Notes under the pieces: model-generated | Databases searched by the model: none | Seen by the model: the letters and a program-made list of their open reading frames with translations, nothing else | What the model was told of the DNA's origin: nothing | Source: JAUHWS01 sp964571805 | GTDB taxonomy: Bacteria > Patescibacteriota > Gracilibacteria > UM-FILTER-43-11 | DNA length: 21,036 bases | Reading direction: 5' to 3' | Assembly (NCBI GenBank): GCA_964571805.1 | Contig: CAZNDI010000008.1 | Coordinates: 1-21,036 of the forward strand | Part shown: positions 20,421 to 21,036 of the stretch, in pieces | Layout of the letters: every line of letters begins with the position of its first letter | Position numbering within the stretch: position 1 is the stretch's first letter | Made by a program: the position numbers and the translations under genes

Positions 20421-21036
20421 TTAGTCATAATGAATGCCCATTCCCAATAGTCCAATGATCACTCCGGCGACCGCAAAGATTGAGCCGATGATCCAAAAAC
20501 GCATGGTGACCTTGGCCTCACCCCATCCCTTTCTTTCAAAATGATGGTGTAAAGGGGCGATCAGAAAGACCTTTTTTTTGAAGTATTTTTTACTCGTCAA
20601 TTGAATCAGCACAGAAAGGGTTTCGATGATAAAAATGCCTCCTACAATGATCAGAACAGGTAGGGAGTCGATCATCATGGCAATTACGCCTAAAGTGGCT
20701 CCATAAGCCAGTGAACCCGTGTCGCCCATATAAAATTTTGCTGGAGGGACATTGTTCCATAAAAAAGCCATTAGGCTTCCCATCATCAGACCGCAAAAAA
20801 TAGTTAAAACAAAGTGTCCTTTGGCAAAGGCAATGATTCCGAAGGCGGCGTAGGCTAGTAAGAGCAATCCTCCCGCCAATCCGTCTAGGCCATCCGTGAT
20901 ATTGACCGCATTTGCGGTGGAGACAATCACTAAAATGAAGAGGGGAATGTACCAAATTCCAATGTCAAAATCACCTACTTTGGGAAGATGAATGCTCGTA
21001 TAGCCCAATTTATAATAAAACCACCAGGCTCCCAAG
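20421..21036 (-). CDS. mraY: Phospho-N-acetylmuramoyl-pentapeptide transferase, 3' part
   Basis: About 204 C-terminal residues are inside the window; the 5' part runs off the right edge, so the first methionine seen is probably internal (full MraY is about 320-360 residues). The enzyme joins UDP-MurNAc-pentapeptide to undecaprenyl phosphate, making lipid I for peptidoglycan at the cytoplasmic membrane. Signatures are NITDGLDGLAGG (about 45-56 of the visible part) with catalytic-site Asp residues, MGDTGSLAYG (103-112) and the conserved loop APLHHHFERKGW (160-171), separated by transmembrane helices. It stops at a TAA 121 bases before guaB on the same strand. Its neighbours in the dcw cluster, if present, lie outside the window. 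Confidence 0.96.
   Translation of the reverse strand, partial: LGAWWFYYKLGYTSIHLPKVGDFDIGIWYIPLFILVIVSTANAVNITDGLDGLAGGLLLLAYAAFGIIAFAKGHFVLTIFCGLMMGSLMAFLWNNVPPAKFYMGDTGSLAYGATLGVIAMMIDSLPVLIIVGGIFIIETLSVLIQLTSKKYFKKKVFLIAPLHHHFERKGWGEAKVTMRFWIIGSIFAVAGVIIGLLGMGIHYD

Noticed and set aside
1..21036. Possible use of the UGA=Gly code (code 25) of Gracilibacteria
   Set aside because: Several genes end naturally at TGA at the expected family length (gatC, multicopper oxidase, ABC subunit), no recognised gene needs read-through, and the tRNA present is tRNA-Trp(CCA).

Overview
The window is AT-rich bacterial chromosome, dense with short operons. Three things suggest a Candidate Phyla Radiation (Patescibacteria) genome, possibly Peregrinibacteria-like: a lysine/alanine-rich histone H1-like protein, near-absence of Shine-Dalgarno motifs, and a mix of core genes (mraY, guaB, gatCA) with small accessory modules. 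This placement is an inference from gene content and style, not a proven assignment. TGA is used as a stop (multicopper oxidase, one ABC subunit, gatC) and the only tRNA is tRNA-Trp(CCA), so the standard bacterial code applies and the UGA=Gly code of Gracilibacteria does not.

Layout. 1-400: histone-like gene ending in a perfectly palindromic bidirectional terminator shared with the next gene. 432-3541: a copper-oxidase lipoprotein and an MscS channel, divergently transcribed. 3515-7454 (minus): MarR regulator followed by a heterodimeric ABC exporter, which looks like a self-regulated efflux operon. 7455-7686: back-to-back promoters and tRNA-Trp with a bidirectional terminator. 7708-11123 (minus): a series of MNT-like antitoxin, HepT-like toxin, pyrD, pyrK, HicB-like, HicA-like and a 30-residue Cys-rich peptide, so the two dihydroorotate dehydrogenase genes sit between two toxin-antitoxin modules. 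11238-15178 (minus): gatC, gatA, malic enzyme, an unknown 132-residue protein and an FMN reductase, closely spaced. 15291-17714 (plus): an 807-residue protein with helical repeats and a caspase/clostripain-type His-Cys dyad, the best candidate for an undescribed system. 17836-18821 (plus): small membrane protein and DedA. 18818-21036 (minus): guaB with a coupled 21-codon leader ORF, and the 3' part of mraY.

Recurring themes. Extended -10 promoters (TGn before the hexamer) can be placed upstream of several genes. Two intra-operon gaps (pyrD/pyrK and gatC/gatA) carry the same 7-base-period repeat. Both toxin-antitoxin modules have repeats at their promoters that suggest autoregulation. No insertion sequence, CRISPR array or rRNA was seen, and no gene-free stretch exceeds 300 bases.
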